Assembly: GCA_947561395.2 (NCBI GenBank)
Contig: OX387184.1
Location: 22,283,687 to 22,347,686, forward strand
Origin: Buxus sempervirens
Lineage: Eukaryota > Streptophyta > Magnoliopsida > Buxales > Buxaceae
Reading direction: 5' to 3'
Length of the DNA: 64,000 nucleotides
How positions within the stretch are numbered: the first letter of the stretch is position 1; every line of letters begins with the position of its first letter. The translations under genes were made by a program, and so were the position numbers. Below are positions 46,959-57,428 of the stretch, in pieces. Under the pieces are notes generated by a model. That model did no database searches. It was not told the DNA's origin and was given only the letters and a program-made list of their open reading frames with translations.

Positions 46959-47881
46959 ACCTTACTGAAAGTTGCAATGATATCAATAGGAACCCACCCT
47001 TCCTCATCAATTTTAGACCTCAAATATAAATCCTTTACTAGGTTCTCTTTGCTGCATTATGCAACCATAGAAAATGGTGACTACGTACACAAATAAAAAA
47101 TCCAAACACTTAAAGAAGCTAAGTGTCATCATATATGGATCAACTGAAATAGTATTCAATGTGCTTGATAATTGCATTGCAAACCTCAGCTTCACTTGGA
47201 AGAGATTCTCTGGGCAGCTGACTTTGATGGCTAGAAGAGGAAGAACTATAAGGTGATCGAGGTCTGAAATAAGGTGGTTCCTCCCTCCTCATCTGTTCAT
47301 ACGGACCTTGACATGGTGCAGGTACTTCTGTGATTACAAAATTAGAGGTTAAATTAATAAATTCCTTAAAAAAACTGTTCGCATTGAGAAGACATGAAAG
47401 AAATTTTAGCAGCTACCTGAACGAGGATATGGATGTGGCGGCATTGGTGTTGGCGAGCAAGAAAACCTGTAAAAAACATCACTAGGTCTAGTAGGGAACC
47501 AATGCGACATTGGTGGTGGTGCAGAAAAACCAAGACCATTAAAACGTTCACACTATTGGAGCTGACGATTCTCCATCATGGGGAGATTAGGATTCCAATG
47601 CATTGGTGGAGGCTTAGAAAACCAGGCTGGATTGAAATTTTTGTGTTGGCGGGGCACAAAATTTATTGGTCCGGCATTGAATTTGGTGTTAGGAGCATTG
47701 AAATATTCATGCTGTTGATGCTGAGGATTCACCATCCTGGGGAGATTAGGATTCCGATGCATTGGAGATGTAGACACCCCAAATTGCACTACAATAGAGT
47801 AGAGTAATGAAAATGAATTTTAAATAATATAATTGAGCTTTGAAAAGTGTCAAAAACTAAAAAATATTCAAAAAAGGTGCT

Positions 47882-48160
47882 GACCGCATATGTAATGCGG
47901 TTTTTGGTCATTTGGTTTCAACCGTATTGTATGTGCGGTTGCGACCGCATTGGATGTGCGGTCGGCCTTATGCTTCTCGCGTGTGCGTAAGTGGGCTTCC
48001 ATGTGGCTTCTAGAAGCCCAGACCGTTAGGCCACGTCGCAACAATCATTGGCGCGTAACTGAATTTTGACCGCACTGTGTATGAGGTTTTTGAAGAGTTT
48101 TGCCACAATCGCAAACAAAGGGCGGTTTGCTTTAAATCGCATTGTGTATGCTGTTGCGCT
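47882..48160. repeat. Inverted-repeat cluster in LTR promoter region
   Basis: 47882-47902 (ACCGCAT / ATGCGGT arms), 47919-47941 (CAACCG / CGGTTG), 47943-47962 (GACCGCA / TGCGGTC inner part with bulge), and weaker ones near 48067, 48106 and 48134. They occupy the same LTR zone as the 43208-43482 cluster but with a different arm sequence. Confidence 0.65.
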
Positions 48161-48356
48161 CAGTTTGGTCATTTGCGAAAAGACTCAGGATCTGAGCCTT
48201 ATTTACGCATATTACTTCTCTCTGGAAGACCTGATCTCCCTATTTTACCCTCCGAAACTTATAGAATTACCTCAATTCATAACTTTAATTTGAATTGGAG
48301 TAATCTAGAAGCATTTATTGGCCTACCCTTGGGTCTTTTATACCCTTGGCTATGCC

Positions 48357-48364
48357 TATAAATA
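48357..48364 (+). promoter_or_regulatory. LTR TATA box
   Basis: TATAAATA, equivalent to 43680-43687 in the sister LTR. Confidence 0.65.
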
Positions 48365-49070
48365 GAGGGGTCCTCCTCTTGGAAAGGGCTGCCACTTTGA
48401 AGCTCCAAAGTTCTAGAAGAAGAAGTGAACCTCTGTCGAATTTCTGTCTCAAGGTTTCTTAAGCTACCTCACTTCTCTCTTCTTTTTAATTACATTCCAG
48501 CACTCTCTCCTTCTACCTTTCTGTAGAATAGTGCCTTGGTGTCTGTTTGGAGCCCCAAACCACTTCCAAAGTACCTAAGAATCCTCTCTAGCCATAAAAC
48601 GTGAAGAGAGAGCTTGGGGAAAAGGTAGTTAGAATGGAACCTTAGGCTTAGAACCTATTTTGAATGATATGCATATTGATCTTATATTGACTAGAGGAGT
48701 GCACGTGCACGTGTGTTGTTTGGAAGTGGGACCCGAGTGGGCGGGATACGTTGGTAACCATCTCAGTCTGAAATTGACAAAGAAAGTAAGCATTTTTACA
48801 AAAGCATTCGCTGAAATGCATCATAGAAGAAGCAAAACTATAATTGACACAATTGAATTGAAAATATTTAACAGAAAGAAAAAGAAAAAGGAAGAGGAGG
48901 GATTTGATTGACCCTTTCTACAATATCTTTTCTACGTTATTTATAGCAAATGAAGGAATGATTTAAACCGTTAGTCCCCTTTCTTTCTCTATCTCAGAAA
49001 ATTAAAAGTTTCACACATGAATAAGAACTTTCGATAATGAGAAAGCTATTGGCCATTTTGTAGCTTATAA

Positions 49071-49271
49071 TTATGCTGCATTATTTTCTGTCTGACGCTG
49101 TGAATATTTGTGTGGGTGTGGAAGAGCTAGAAAGAGAGAGAGACTCTGACCACTCGGTAAAGAGACACGGAAAGAGACGGACTTATAAGAAGGATTCAAG
49201 TTTGCTGAGATGGTCTCTGGCAAAGTAGCGAACTGTTTCTGAATATCTATCCCTTGTTCCTGCATTGGCAT
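49071..49271 (-). other. Unrecognised short open frame in the Helitron
   Basis: Opens with ATG at 49271 (MPMQEQGIDIQKQ...), 66 codons. Ser- and Leu-rich; no family recognised. It may be a piece of untranslated or coding sequence from a captured gene. Low support as a gene. Confidence 0.15.
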
Positions 49272-50675
49272 TATATATTATCATCATACTTAGATTCAAT
49301 TTCATTTTGGACAATAAATACAAAGAACTAAAGAATTACTTAGCCACTTGTTAACAGTTGATAAAGGTCCCATTTATCATGCCTGCAAATTGGTTGAATT
49401 CAACTCGGATCATGGCATATATGTGATTTGAGTTTTATGTAATTAAAAAAAAAATTCAAATATCCAAGTTCAATCGGATTAAGAATATATTAATCTATCC
49501 CAACCAATGGCCTTGGATCTGTCGCCCAGTGAACCTAAATAGCAGCTTCGGTTTGATTACCAAACAGTGGCCAGTATGAACTCCCGTCAGCAACTACACT
49601 GGAACCTTTTGTAGTGAATGCATCACCGATCCCACACACAGTTTAACTGTTGAAGGTATGTTGTTTATCCATCTGAAGTATACATTGCAAAAGCATTAAA
49701 GCAATGCAAAGTGAAAATCGAACTACTATCACAGTCAGATACAGTGAAATAAATTCTTACCCTTGAATTTATAAAGATCTTTATCATATTATTGAAACTT
49801 TGCAAGTGTTATTAAAAAAGGGGAGAAAATGGCATGGACTGTTAAGCTAGTGGACAGCCAAGGTTATAAGTCATGAAAAAGCCTTAGTTTCTGCAAAAAA
49901 AAAAAACCCAATTTGTGGGATATAGAAAATTTTGATTTAATAGCTTAGACCAAAATGGTGATGCGTAGCAGAAGGATGATAGATGCTCCATAAGGAGCTG
50001 AAGCCCTTGTATACAATCATCATACAAGAAGCTAGCAGGACCCTAAACTTTAAAAAGGAAGGGGACATTTATATCAGTTTATTTCACAGAGTAGCAAAGA
50101 AGAAAATTCTTTTTAAATCACTGTTAGTATAGAATATCCTTGGACTTTTCAAGCTTGACTGAGAAGAAGTTGGAGGATCATTTGACCTTGACCAATCATT
50201 GGTCATCAAATACCCAGCCAAGTTTTGAGATTAAGCAGTGCTGTATTTCAAGGATCAAGAAACTTGGCAAGGGAGGAGAATTATGGAAGAGGAAATTAAA
50301 CAATCTATATTTGAATAAGGCAAGGACTAAAGATTAGGGCCCTATGCCTTGTGGGTTTACTGTGGTGCTTTTTTCCCCATTTTTTTTAATACACCGAATA
50401 ACTGCCATAATACACTCAAGATAAGGTCTCCAGTATAATAAGATACACTAATATAGTTTCAATCTTACTGGAAAGTAAATGAAAAGATAACTAAGCATGT
50501 ATCAAGGGAACACGCAACAGCATATGAGAGAACATGCATAAAATCAAATCTTATTCCTAAGACAAAGTCTGATTAAAAATTACTCACATAATAAAGCATA
50601 TGAGGAAATGAAAGATGGTGCCAAGAGTGCTCATTTCACCATAAGTATTGAAATCACTGTTACTGAGTCACTTAC

Positions 50676-50752
50676 TGGGCACACTCAGCAAGTTTTCCAA
50701 GGTTTTGATTATCCAATATTGCCAAAATCAACTTCTTATTTTCATCAAGGTA
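50676..50752 (-). pseudogene. Captured exon of a GRF-interacting factor (GIF/SSXT family)
   Basis: Bounded by an AG acceptor (TTGCAG) and a GTAAGT donor. Its 77 nt read YLDENKKLILAILD + NQNLGKLAECA plus two bases, the core of the SNH/SSXT domain of plant GIF transcription co-activators (partners of growth-regulating factors). The second coding exon of GIF genes has these limits. First and later exons are not found in the element. It is an isolated exon with intron flanks, so only a fragment was captured. Confidence 0.85.
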
Positions 50753-50799
50753 CTGCAACAAACATAAAATAAACAGTCAATGTATAGATTTGTTGACAC

Positions 50800-51835
50800 A
50801 ATTGAATTGAAAATAAAGTAAGCAGTAACCTTAGTGATTTGATTAACTATGCATGAAAACAGAACTATCTAGGCCTAAGTGAAAGTAATAAGAACAAATT
50901 AAAAAAAGAAAATACAAACCCAGGAATTCTGGACACAACAACCATTCTACAAATTCTTTTTTATCATGTTTCCAACAGATAATAAATTTCTGGTAACTGG
51001 AATGCTTTGAGGAATTTACTGCAGAAGGTTACTTGATTATAAGCATAATAAAGCCATTTGAATTGAAAATAAAGTAAGCAGTAACCTTAGTGATTTGATT
51101 AACTATGCATGAAAACAGAACTATCTAGGCCTCAGTGAAAGTAATAAGAACAAATTAAAAAAAAAGAAAATACAAACCCAGGAATTCTGGGCACAACAAC
51201 CATTCTATAAATTCTTTTTTATCATGTTCCCAACAGATAATAAATTTCTGGTAACTGGAATGCTTTGAGGAATTTACTGTAGAAGGTTACTTGATTATAA
51301 GCACAATCAAGCCATTTGAATTGAAAATAAAGTAAGCAGTAACCTTAGTGATCTGATTAACTATGCATGAAAACAGAACTATCTAGGCCTAAGTGAAAGT
51401 AATAACAATGAATTAAAAAAAGAAAATACAAACCCAGGAATTCTGGACACAACAACCATTCTATAAATTCTTTTTTATCATGTTCCCAACAGATAATAAA
51501 TTTCTGGTAACTGGAATGCTTTGAGGAATTTACTGCAGAAGGTTACTTGATTATAAGCATAATAAAGCCATTTGAATTGAAAATAAAGTAAGAAGTAACC
51601 TTAGTGATTTGATTAACTATGCATGAAAACAGAACTATCTAGGCCTAAGTGAAAGTAATAACAACAATTAAAAAAGGAAAATACAAACCCAGGAATTCTG
51701 GACACAACAACCATTCTACAAATTCTTTTTTATCATGTTTCCAACAGATAATAAATTTCTGGTAACTGGAATGCTTTGAGGAATTTAATGCAGAAGGTCA
51801 CTTGATTATAAGCATAATAAAGCCATTTGAAATTG
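50800..51835. repeat. About 255-bp tandem repeat, four copies
   Basis: Units begin AATTGAATTGAAAATAAAG at about 50800, 51057, 51312 and 51569, with a partial start at 51824. Copies differ by few bases. On minus it lies directly upstream of the GIF exon, thus in what was intron 1. Confidence 0.85.
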
Positions 51836-52489
51836 AACTGAACTACAAAGTGGACTGAACTGTTGTAAAACATCAAAATTCTACAACTATGCATGATCAT
51901 GCTCTAACTTTTCACAGTATCCCATACTAAACATGACTTCTAAGTGGTTTATTTTAATTTAGTATTGGAATTTGATGCATTGAATTTCATAATTGACTTT
52001 ATTACAGAAAATATACGTATAGATTTGTTGACAAATAAATAATACGTATAGATTTGTTGACAAATAAATAATATGTCTATTGAATTATTGATCTTAGACT
52101 ATAACCCGTGTTGACAAAATCATACTAAAAAGTTCAAGGAGAAGTTATAAAGGAATGATGCCTCTTCAAAGGAACATAGCAGAATTTTTAACGACAATGA
52201 GGCCACAGAGGTGGTGCTTTAGGAGAAGGATCATAGCCCTGTTCCTAGAGGATTAGGCCTGCGGACCAAAAAGGGGTTAAGGAAAAGTTACATTGTCGAG
52301 TGAATTATATAATGGAAACCATGTATTTAAACTGGTTTTTGGATTGAGCAGGGGAACACTGCCTCATGCAATTTGTCAAACACATGATAAGTGTTCGTCA
52401 ATTAAGTTGAGCAAGAAACGGAAGACATCAACAACAAAAAATGAATCGTTAAACAAAGAAAACCCAAGTGACGCATATAAGAGAATTTA

Positions 52490-52680
52490 TCCCAGAAGAG
52501 AGAAACGAAACCTAAATTCCAGAAGAGGGAAGAAGAGAGAAACGAAACCTAAATTCCAGAAGAGGGAACCAAAACCTAGTTCGAACCTTATATTTGATTA
52601 TGCACCCAAATTCCAGAAGAGAGAATTTCGAAGCTTATATTTGATTCTACACCCAAATTCCAGAAGAGAGAACCAAATGA
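52490..52680 (+). repeat. Short imperfect repeats of an AAATTCCAGAAGAG unit
   Basis: Four copies of (C)AAATTCCAGAAGAG(A/G)GAA at about 52514, 52551, 52608 and 52655. They make an open frame (52293-52703) that looks repeat-driven rather than genic. Confidence 0.6.
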
Positions 52681-53047
52681 TTCTTGCATCCATAAAAAAA
52701 TGAAATTAATCAAACACTTGCTCCACCGAAGTAGAAATAAAAAAAAAGCACAATGAATCGAGTAAAGAAAAAAAGGCGAAGGTAAAGGATGAAAGAGAGA
52801 GAGAGAGAGGGAGAGAGACACTGTGTTGCTTGCTCTCTCTTTTTTTTCTTCCTATTTCATAGTTAAGAAATGATACTGCCAATGAACGCTCACTGAGTTG
52901 ATTACTAACCCAATATTTCTCAATCGTTTCTATGCGTACCTCAGAGTGATGGTGGTGGCTGCGAGTGCTTGACGTTGGTAGTCGAGTGCTTCGCCAATGG
53001 GAAACACGTCTCCAGAAATGGTTGCTACAACAGACAGAGATGCTGAA

Positions 53048-53434
53048 GGTTAGAGATGCCGCTCGTGAGAGGCGAATGAAATGGGAGGCTTGCTTTTTTG
53101 CAGGGTGTGCATTCGAAGGGAAGGACTCCATTGTGAGGGTTAGAGATGCCGCTCGTGAAAGGCGAATGAAATGGGAGGCTTGCTTTTTTGCAGGGTGTGC
53201 ATTCGAAGGGAAGGACTCCATTGCGAGGGTTAGAGATGTCGCTCGTGAGAGACGAATGAAATGGGAGGCTTGCTTTTTTGCCGGTTGTGCATTTGAGGGG
53301 AAGGAATCCATTGGGAGGCAGACGGAGGAGAGGAGACAACGTGGGAGGGAACGGTTAGCAGAACGAATCGTCCATTGGGAGGCAGACGGAGGAGAGGAGA
53401 CAACGTGGGAGGGAACGGTTAGCAGAATGGATCG
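53048..53434. repeat. 90-bp and 64-bp tandem repeats at the Helitron 5' end
   Basis: 90-bp unit, three copies (starts 53048, 53138, 53228; GGTTAGAGATGCCGCTCGTG), then a 64-bp unit twice (53311 and 53375; TTGGGAGGCAGACGGAGG). Since 90 is a multiple of three, long frames stay open on both strands (175 aa on plus, 287 aa on minus). Neither matches a family I know. Confidence 0.85.
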
Positions 53435-55083
53435 TTTAGGTAGAGTGGAGGCGGCATTGACGTTTGTATCCTCTAAACAAACCCTTTTATAAGGAAATAT
53501 TGGCAAAGATGCTGAGGGCTCTAATGGTAATCGGGGTATTTTGTTAGGCACGCTTTCCAAAGGGGTCAATTCTCTTTATATATAGTATAGATTAATGGTT
53601 TGGTGTGATTTGAATTTAAATTTGGAGAGAATACAAGGATCCATGCTTTCTATAGCATTGGATCCCAATCTTCTCCTAGAAATCTGTTTTCCTAAACAAT
53701 CAAACACGTTTCACTTCTTTTTGTCAATAATAGGCATCTTGGATTCACCATGCTCAATATAGAAAATCTGAGATCAATGGCCTTAGAGTGAACTCTCAGG
53801 ACTTCATGGGCTTATTTTAGTGATTTCAAGCCAGTTTAGCAAAATCCATTACACACACTGGTTTTGCTCATTTTTATCAAAACTTCACAAATCTGGACAG
53901 AACCTGTACCCTGTTTTAGAACACTCATAACTCTATCATCCAAATGAATTTTTGAGTGGTTCCAAAGACATGTGCTAGGTAGATATGTCTAGTATGTGTC
54001 TATAAAAGTTCGGTAATTTATATGGAGCCAATTTTTTATACCATCCGATCAAAGTCGACAGGTCAGTTCAGTTCGGATTACTGAACTTGTCACTTTGATC
54101 GAGCACCATTTGCTCATTTTAACTCCGATTCAGGTGATTTTAATCTCTGTGTTTTTATTTGTGAGTCTAATTTCAAATCCAACTAGTTTCAAGAGTTTTT
54201 GTTTTGATTTGTTTCTTGTGTGTTTGATTGATTCAGAGCTGCTTGGTAGCAGATTTCAGAGTCAATCTGTGATCCTCTAGGCATGTTCGAGAGGTCACAC
54301 AATTCACAAATGGATGGAGTTTTGTGTGAGGTCTATTTCATTTGAAAGATGGTATCCCATACTTCAATCATGCAAGTTTTCAAAGATTTATATGGAGCCA
54401 ATCTCCACGAGTAGAGTTTCAAAGTTGGTTACTCGCCGCTTTTGCAAATTTACAGCAGTAGATATGATTGAGTATTTCTCTCTTGTTTTAAATCGGATTG
54501 AGCTGAATTTTTCAATGAGTGTTCTACTTCCTACCAACTTTCTAATGACTTTGGTTTTGATCGATTTGAATTTAAATCGATGGATTTATGATTGATTGAA
54601 GTTCTCAAGCTAATGTAGCTTCATCTCTTTTTGTTTTTTCCAGATTTGTTATAATTTGATTTTCTTCAATCTTTTTTTTTAATTTTTACCTGATCATAAT
54701 GTCCTAGAGGTGATGCACTCATGAAGAGAGTCCAGGATCAATTGGACTATTCTTATGAGAAAATCACACAAGTGTTGTTCCTTTTTAAGCACTTTTGAGT
54801 GATGTTAGTTAGCAAGCAATTATTTGAGCATGAGCAGCATATGGCAACCATCTTGTATAGATGAGTGGGGGGGCCTAAGACCTTCCCCTACTCATAACCT
54901 AATCCCCTTACTTGATCTCTGGATTTAACAATGAATTAGAGCTACTTTTAGCTCTATTTATCTCTTTTATGATCCCTTTGGTGTCCATTCACACTTTAAC
55001 TTGAATGGTAGCGACTCCAACCCTTTTGTAAACCCCGTGTGATGACGAGGAAGTCATCTAAGTGATTTTCCATGTCTCACAAC

Positions 55084-55101
55084 TGGTGACTCCACTGGGG
55101 A
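55084..55101 (+). promoter_or_regulatory. Primer binding site of the Tat/Ogre-like element
   Basis: TGGTGACTCCACTGGGGA, two bases after the LTR. The form (TGG plus 3'-tRNA complement) is the one found in Tat/Ogre-type elements; I do not assign the tRNA with certainty. Confidence 0.7.
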
Positions 55102-56399
55102 TAGTGGATTTAAGCCTTGATTTGTATGCTTGTTCATGTTTTTCTTGTTTAATGACTGCTTGCTGATTTTTTTGTCTATGTTAGCATGCTTGGTGTGTTG
55201 GATTTGGTTTAGATGATTAGAGACCCATGGGGGGTGGTTCATGTATGATGTATATGATGAGGTTGTGTTTAGAACCATGATTAGGGGAGAACATCTTAGC
55301 AAACTATACTTAGGTATGTTGTTGTCATGGCATGTTTGCATGTGTATTTTAAATGTCATATGTTAATCATGTGTAAGAGAAGCATGAGATCTGAATGTTT
55401 GGTGTTAGTTTTGAATGTTTCAAGCATGATTCACCATGATTGATTGTTTTTTTTTTTTTTTTTTTTTGTATAACATGATCACATGCTTACATGTTGTGGA
55501 ATATTGTTGTGTGAATGCATGACTTGTATGAACATATTTGGATTATCTCATTACCTTGTTTACTTGTGTTTATTGGTTTCAATTATGGTCTCTATATCAT
55601 GCCTTGGTGGATGTGGTTGTGTATGCATGGCTACGGAAAAGAGTGGCAAGGGTAGGACGTTGTGATGAATGTGACTCACTTTTCAAATGCACTTGTGCAG
55701 TTTTTCTATTTTTTTACACAACCTACCTATCACTTATAGGAAGTTGAACCAGAATATGTGTAGCTTGGCGCACCGAGGTCGTTACTTCGAAAAGCGAAAG
55801 TGAAAACATTCACCTTAGAGCTTTGAGCTAATGATGTGATGACATTGTGGATCTTGAATTCTGATCATACATAAGGCTTGAGATCTAAGTTGCCATTAAG
55901 CCACCCAAAACCCTTATGCTTGAAGGTGGAGAAACACTTCAACCTTAAGAATTGAACATGGAAATAACACTAAGCTTTCAAAACATGTTTTAAGTCTAAG
56001 CTTTGAAGTGTAATTCAATTTAAGGATAAAGGAAAAGGAGCTCAACTCATTTCTAAAAAGAGTAAATCCTAATAAAAAATCTGTAAGAAGTTTTTAATCA
56101 TAAAGTGCTCAAACTTTTAAGAATTTTTCCAATGAGTAGTTTGATTTTCAAATCATAGGTCCCTTGGAAACCTTTGAATTCCAAGCAAATAATCATTCAA
56201 AAATTGAATGAATGAAAAAATTTTAAACAAGTCACCTTCTTAAAAGCAGCTTGAGTTCCTTTTTAACTCAAATACTTTAAAGAGGGTTCAAAAATATCTT
56301 GGGCCTCTGAATCCTTTGAATTTCAGATTTTTCAAAACTTCATAGGCCCATGGAAGCCTGAGTAATTCTATAACTCCTTTTTAGGCATCTGAAAGCCTT

Positions 56400-56750
56400 G
56401 GAATTTTAGAAAATCAACTCATAGGACTACTGGAAGCTTGAAATTCCAGAAATTTTCAAAACCTCATAGGCCTTCTAAAGCCTCAATTTGGAAACCCATA
56501 GGACTACTGGAAGCCTAAAATTCCATAAATTTTCAAAACCTCATAGGCCTTCTAAAGCCTCAATTTAGAAACTCATAGGACTACTGGAAGCCTGAAATTC
56601 CAGAAATTTTCAAAACCTCATAGGCCTTCTAAAGCCTCAGTTTAAAAACTCATAGGATTACTGGAAGCCTGAAATTTTAGAAATTTTCAAAACCTCATAA
56701 GCCTTCTAAAGCCTCAATTTAGAAACTCATAGGATCTCTGAAAGCCAGAA
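56400..56750. repeat. 77-bp tandem repeat
   Basis: The marker ATAGGA(C/T)TACTGGAAGCCT starts at 56421, 56498, 56575, 56652 and (diverged) 56729: period exactly 77 bp. Confidence 0.85.
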
Positions 56751-56768
56751 ATTTCAGAATTTTATCTT

Positions 56769-57215
56769 CATAAGCCTTTGGAAGCTTGTGTAATTCCAAA
56801 ACTCCATGACTTGTCTGAAAGCTTTTATTTTAGACACTTCATGTTTTGTCAGACAAATTGGAAGCCCTAAAATATTCCAACAATCTCTTTGGTCGGTCTT
56901 TTTTATACCAACCAATTCATAAGCCTTTGGAAGCATGTGTAATTCCAAAACTCCATGACTTGTCTGAAAGCTTTTATTTTAGACACTTCATGTTTTGTGG
57001 GACAAGTTGGAACCCCTAAAATATTCCAACAATCTCTTTGGTCGGTCTTTTTCATACCAACCAATTCATAAGCCCTTGGAAGCTTGAGTGATTCCAAAAC
57101 TCCATGATTGGTCTAAAGGCTTTTACTTTAGATATCTCATATCTTGTGGGACAAGTTGGAAGCCCTAAAATATCCCAACAATTCTTTTAATTGGTCTTTT
57201 TTGTATCAATGAACT
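56769..57215. repeat. 149-bp tandem repeat
   Basis: About 2.8 units starting CATAAGCCTTTGGAAGC at 56769, 56918 and 57067. The similar short frames on minus (56754-56948 and 56903-57097) are by-products of the repeat. Confidence 0.85.
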
Positions 57216-57428
57216 CCATTCAAGAAGGTTATTTTAACCAAATCCAAAAAAAGAAAAAAAATATAATATTCCAAACTCATGGTCACTTAGCCTGTATGCA
57301 TGCATTCATAGGGGTGTGGATATGACTTAAAAGGATGCTGACATTGTTTTTTATTCTTTCTTTCAAGGTCTTTGGCTCCTACTGCAATCATTGCTCCCAA
57401 GCATTCTTTGAGACTAAGAACTATAACC

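Larger units (their letters stand above)
42081..47768 (-). pseudogene. LARP1-type gene copy 4, multiply broken
   Basis: Exons on minus: exon 2 from 47768 (cut by the Gypsy insertion) to 47417, then 47327-47144, 47051-46961, 42365-42291, 42200-42081. Exon 1 and the start of exon 2 are not in the window. Breaks: TAG 47555-47553 where copy 1 has CAG; the exon 3 donor is TTGATC instead of GTGATC at 47143-47138; a LINE inserted at the end of exon 4; and the Gypsy element in exon 2. Exon sequences remain close to copy 2 (KIDEEGWVPIDIIATFSK, KRGDWVKWICHQRSASS). Confidence 0.85.
48691..53591 (-). mobile_element. Helitron, non-autonomous, with captured gene pieces
   Basis: 4901 bp. On minus the 5' end is TCTATACTATATATAAAG at 53591 and the 3' end is CTAG at 48694-48691, preceded by a perfect palindrome GTGCACGTGCAC (48699-48710) eight bases inside. 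Inserted between A and T with no target duplication, all as expected for plant Helitrons. The empty site can be inferred from the sister LTR (around 44025). No Rep/helicase gene. It holds a GIF exon, a 255-bp tandem array and in-frame minisatellites. Confidence 0.85.
47769..55081 (+). repeat. 5' LTR of the Tat/Ogre-like element, interrupted by a Helitron
   Basis: TGTAGACACCCC...TCTCACA. LTR parts are 47769-48690 and 53592-55081, together 2412 bp. The join at the Helitron restores the order seen in the sister LTR near 44010-44040. Confidence 0.9.
55102..57371 (+). other. Untranslated leader of the Tat/Ogre-like element
   Basis: 2.3 kb without a real gene; long leaders are usual in this group. 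Contains a T23 run near 55448 and the two tandem arrays listed next. Confidence 0.6.

Noticed and set aside
50140-50337. Plus-strand frame of 65 codons in the Helitron
   Set aside because: Starts with a non-ATG codon, no recognised family; on minus the same stretch is not coding. May be captured DNA but unsupported.
50800-51835. Regular repeats considered as a CRISPR-like array
   Set aside because: The full 255-bp unit repeats without unique spacers, and the host is a plant; it is a tandem array in a captured intron.
52293-52703. 136-codon plus-strand frame in the Helitron
   Set aside because: Made mostly by repeats of AAATTCCAGAAGAG; no domain.
54095-54595. Repeated hydrophobic frames like those at 44477-45010
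   Set aside because: They match because both lie in LTRs of the same family; each LTR breaks the frame differently, so they are not genes.
55448-55470. T23 run taken as a possible LINE or SINE tail
   Set aside because: No element body or target duplication on either side; it lies within the leader of the Gypsy element.
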